Of a stretch of 64,000 nucleotides of DNA, positions 61,425-64,000 are shown in pieces. The notes under the pieces are model-generated. The model saw only the letters and a program-made list of their open reading frames with translations. It did no database searches and was not told where the DNA came from. The DNA is from CAVPXC01 sp963709505 (GTDB lineage: Bacteria; Chloroflexota; Anaerolineae; JAAEKA01), in assembly GCA_963709505.1 (NCBI GenBank), contig CAVPXC010000015.1:62001-126000 (forward strand), given 5' to 3'. Both the position numbers and the translations under genes were made by a program. Numbering within the stretch: position 1 is the stretch's first letter; every line of letters begins with the position of its first letter.

Positions 61425-61504
61425 AGCCGTGGCCAGGGCGTATCGAGGCCGTTCGCAGGCGGCCCGCTCGCCAATCACTCGCCACCGAAAGCGTACGCAC
61501 CCAA

Positions 61505-62224
61505 ATGGACACTCCCCCCGATCCTCGCTACGTCCCACCCACCTACAACCCTGCCGACTACGACCGCCCCTCGGTGACGGTTGACGTCGTCCTGTACGCC
61601 TTTCGCGAACATGACCTGAAGGTGCTGCTGGTGCGGCGCAAAAAGGGCCCTACGAGGGCTATTGGGCCATCCCCGGCGGCTTCGTCCAGAACGACGAGAC
61701 GCTGGAGACGGCCGCGCAGCGCGAGCTCACGAGGAGACCGCAGTCAGCGGCGTTTACCTGGAGCAGCTCTACACCTTCGGCGATCCCGACCGCGATCCCC
61801 GCACCGGGTCATCAGTGTGGCCTATTTTGCCCTGGTCGGCGCGGACCAGGCTCACCACGTCCGCGGGGGCGACGACGCGGCCGAGGCCCGCTGGTGGTCG
61901 ATGTACGACCTGCCGGAGCTGGCCTTCGACCACGAGCGCATCGTACACTACGCCCTGCAGCGGTTGCGCTGGAAGCTCGAGTACACTGCGCTGGGCTTCC
62001 TCCTCCTGCCCGAGACCTTCACCCTCAGCGAGCTGCAGGCGGTCTACGAGACGGTGCTGCACGAGAAGCTGGACAAACGCAATTTCCGTCGCAAAATCCT
62101 GGCCGCGGACGTGCTCGAAGAGACCGGCGGCTACCTCGAAGGCGGCCCACATCGCCCAGCCAAGCTCTATCGCTTCACCGCCGCCGCCATCGAACTCGAA
62201 CAAGCCCGAAGGCGCTTTCCGTGA
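61505..62224 (+). CDS. NUDIX hydrolase with winged-helix domain (NrtR-like), three small indels
   Basis: About 240 aa. The NUDIX box is hidden: restoring single missing bases near 61643, 61731 and 61808 gives 'GGFVQNDETLETAAQRELHE', then 'ETAVSGVYLEQLYTFGDPDR'. The rest is in frame: 'RVISVAYFALVGADQ', and a C-terminal winged helix ('LPETFTLSELQAVYETVL', 'DKRNFRRKILAADVLEETGG'). NrtR proteins repress NAD-related genes in response to ADP-ribose; many relatives control sugar genes. All three errors are deletions in GC-rich runs, typical of sequencing error. Its TGA overlaps the start of the next gene (GTGA). Confidence 0.8.
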   Translation: MDTPPDPRYVPPTYNPADYDRPSVTVDVVLYAFREHDLKVLLVRRKKGPTRAIGPSPAASSRTTRRWRRPRSASSRGDRSQRRLPGAALHLRRSRPRSPHRVISVAYFALVGADQAHHVRGGDDAAEARWWSMYDLPELAFDHERIVHYALQRLRWKLEYTALGFLLLPETFTLSELQAVYETVLHEKLDKRNFRRKILAADVLEETGGYLEGGPHRPAKLYRFTAAAIELEQARRRFP

Positions 62225-64000
62225 TCAGCCTCGCCGACGATCTGCGCCGTGCCGGGGTCGGCGACGTGCGCTTTGATCCCGCTCACCGCATCCTATACAG
62301 CACCGACGCCAGCATCTACCAGGTGGAGCCCATCGGCGTGGTCATTCCGCGCACGGTCGAGGAAATCATCGCCACGGTGACGGTCTGCGCGCAGCAGGGT
62401 GTGCCCGTCCTGCCGCGCGGCGCCGGCACCAGCCTGGCCGGGCAGACGGTGGGCCGGGCCGTGGTTGTAGACACCAGCAAACACCTGGACCGGATCGTGC
62501 AGATCGATCCGGAGGCGGGCTGGGTGCGGTGCCAGCCGGGCGTCGTGCTGGACCATCTCAACGCCGCGCTGCGGCCGCACGGCCTGATGCTCGGCCCGGA
62601 TCCGGCCAGCGGCAGCCGCGCCACGGTCGGCGGCACGGTCGGCAACAACGGCACCGGCGCGCACTCAATTCTGTACGGCATGATCGCCGACAACGTGTTG
62701 GCGACCCAGGCGGTGCTGGCAGACGGCAGCATGGTCACGTTCGACGACACGTTTTTCGATCGCCCTCCTGCCGGAGCCGGCCAGATCGCCGTGCAGCTCC
62801 GCCGCATCCTGGACGAATACGGCGACGACATCCGCCGCGATTTTCCCCGCCACTGGCGCCGCGCCAGCGGCTACAACCTCGACAAGCTGCTCGCAGCCGA
62901 TCGTCCCAACCCCGCCCAGCTCATCGCCGGCTCCGAAGGCACGCTGGCCTTTATGACCGAGGTCACACTCAAGGTCGTGCCGCGGCCCAGGCGCACGGTG
63001 CTGGGCATCGTGCACTTCGACGACCTGGTGGCACGCGGCCGAGGCCACGCCGCCTTTGCTCGAGCTGCAACCCTCGGCCGTGGAGCTGATGGACAAGGTG
63101 CTGCTGGACCTGTGCCGCCAACAGCCGGAGTACGCGCGGCGGCTGACCTTCGTCGAGGGCGACCCGGCCTGCGTGCTGGCGGTCGAGTTCTACGTCGAGA
63201 GCGAGGCCGAAGGCCAGGCCAGGCTGAACGGCCTGCGTTCACAGTTGGCGGCGCACGGCTTCCGCGGCGTAGTCGTCCCGTTGCTCGATCCGGCCGGCCA
63301 GGCCAACGCCTGGTCGGTACGCAAGGCGGGGCTCAGCCTGCTGCTCAGCCAACGCGGCGACGTCAAGCCAGCAGGATTTATGGAGGATGTGGCCGTGCCG
63401 CCGGAGCATCTGGCGGACTACGTCCGCAACGTGCAGCAGATGTTCGCCGAGTACGGCAAGCAGGCGGCGTTCTACGCCCATGCCAGCGCCGGCTGTCTGC
63501 ACATCCGGCCGATGCTCAACCTCAAGACCGCCGCCGACATCGCAGTGATGGATGCCATGCAAAGCCAGTCTGCTGGAGCTGATCCGGCCGGTCGGCGGCG
63601 TGTTCAGCGGCGAGCACGGCGACGGCCTCAAGCTGACCCATCTGAACCGCCAGCTCTTTGGCGAACGGGTGACGCAGGCGTTTGCCGAGGTCAAGCTGGC
63701 TTTCGATCCACAGAACATCTTCAATCCGGGCAAGAAAGTGCCGGAGGAGGTGTTGGAACAGGGTGAAGGAGAGCCGAGAGAAGGGAGCCACCGGAGCAGG
63801 AAGTGCGGCAGACGTGGGAGCGGCGGCTCATACCACCGACCCGTCGCAGCTGCGCTATGGCCCGGCCTATCACACCATCGACTTCCGGCCCGTTTTCGAT
63901 TGGTCGGCTGACGGCGGCTTTGCCCGCGCGGTCGAGATGTGCAACGGCTCCGGCGACTGCCGCAAGGCCAGCGGGGTGATGTGCCCGTCGTTCCAGGCCA
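62221..64000 (+). CDS. FAD-linked oxidase with Fe-S domain (GlcD-like), partial and frameshifted
   Basis: GTG start overlapping the NUDIX stop. The FAD-binding domain is clear: 'TVEEIIATVTVCAQQGVPVL', 'PRGAGTSLAGQTVG', 'RATVGGTVGNNGTGAHS' and 'LIAGSEGTLAFMTEVTLKVV'. The C-terminal FAD_oxidase_C part has 'VGGVFSGEHGDGLKLTHL' and 'AFDPQNIFNPGKKVP'. Near the right edge a ferredoxin-like stretch begins ('MCNGSGDCRKASGVMCPSF'). Shifts lie near 63035, 63570 and 63780. It likely oxidises a 2-hydroxyacid such as glycolate or lactate, passing electrons to Fe-S centres. The C-terminus is beyond the window. Confidence 0.85.

Noticed and set aside
1..64000. CRISPR array, tRNA or rRNA genes
   Set aside because: No regularly spaced repeats and no cloverleaf or rRNA-like sequences were seen by eye; short tRNAs could be missed without a covariance search.

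Overview
The window looks like a GC-rich Chloroflexota genome (Anaerolineae or Caldilineae type). The basis is gene content, not a marker gene: DesK/NarX-type kinases with long multi-membrane N-termini paired with NarL regulators, a BTAD/SARP-NB-ARC-TPR regulator, Uma2-family genes, an AAA-like ATPase with a PD-(D/E)XK tail, and a DUF2357/McrB-like pair. No rRNA, tRNA or CRISPR array was seen. A striking property of the window is the number of interrupted genes. Many long genes are split by single-base insertions or deletions that restore a family-consistent frame when corrected. That pattern can come from uncorrected long-read indels. A 4-base tandem duplication (6637-6644), an in-frame TAG (34933) and several truncations look more like real decay. 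Frameshifted genes are given as one feature, with the shift positions in the text.

Layout. 1-1217: an IS200/IS605 element (tnpA-tnpB, minus strand, running off the left edge) next to a DUF4399 remnant. 1.6-7.8 kb: a DinB-like protein, membrane protein, sensor kinase, nucleotidyltransferase and NarL regulator, closed by a terminator. 7.8-12.4 kb: a large secreted GH13 starch-degrading enzyme sitting between the tail and the promoter of a lost Uma2 gene. 12.5-18.7 kb: a DinG-like helicase, a DUF2357 nuclease with a decayed McrB-like partner, and a GxxExxY remnant. 18.7-22.9 kb: a second Uma2 gene and a SARP/NB-ARC regulator divergent from a small gene. 23-27 kb: membrane protein, RidA, cupin, DUF3303, diheme cytochrome, a broken membrane protein and a truncated TetR.

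27.4-33.2 kb: a very large secreted galactose-oxidase-like protein fused to Ig-like, discoidin, PKD, YVTN-propeller, diheme cytochrome and lectin-like modules. 33.5-41 kb: a PotD-like lipoprotein, a decayed multi-GAF sensor kinase, a receiver-PAS-kinase, and a PAS-kinase/NarL pair. 41-42 kb: an SRPBCC protein, with two copies of an 80-base promoter-like element.

42-58.4 kb: a co-directional run of six genes, apparently one operon. They encode a ~740-aa unknown, a DUF6603 protein, two large unknowns (~790 and ~1650 aa), a tail-fibre-like protein ending in a Peptidase_S74 chaperone domain, and a 75-aa coiled coil. This is the best candidate in the window for an undescribed system. The second 80-base element sits just upstream of it, and the first lies just after the NarL regulator gene, so two-component control is a reasonable guess. 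58.5-64 kb: two fragments of an AAA-like ATPase on either side of a Phd/ParE-type toxin-antitoxin pair, a STAS-like membrane protein, a NUDIX/winged-helix protein, and an FAD/Fe-S oxidase that runs off the right edge.
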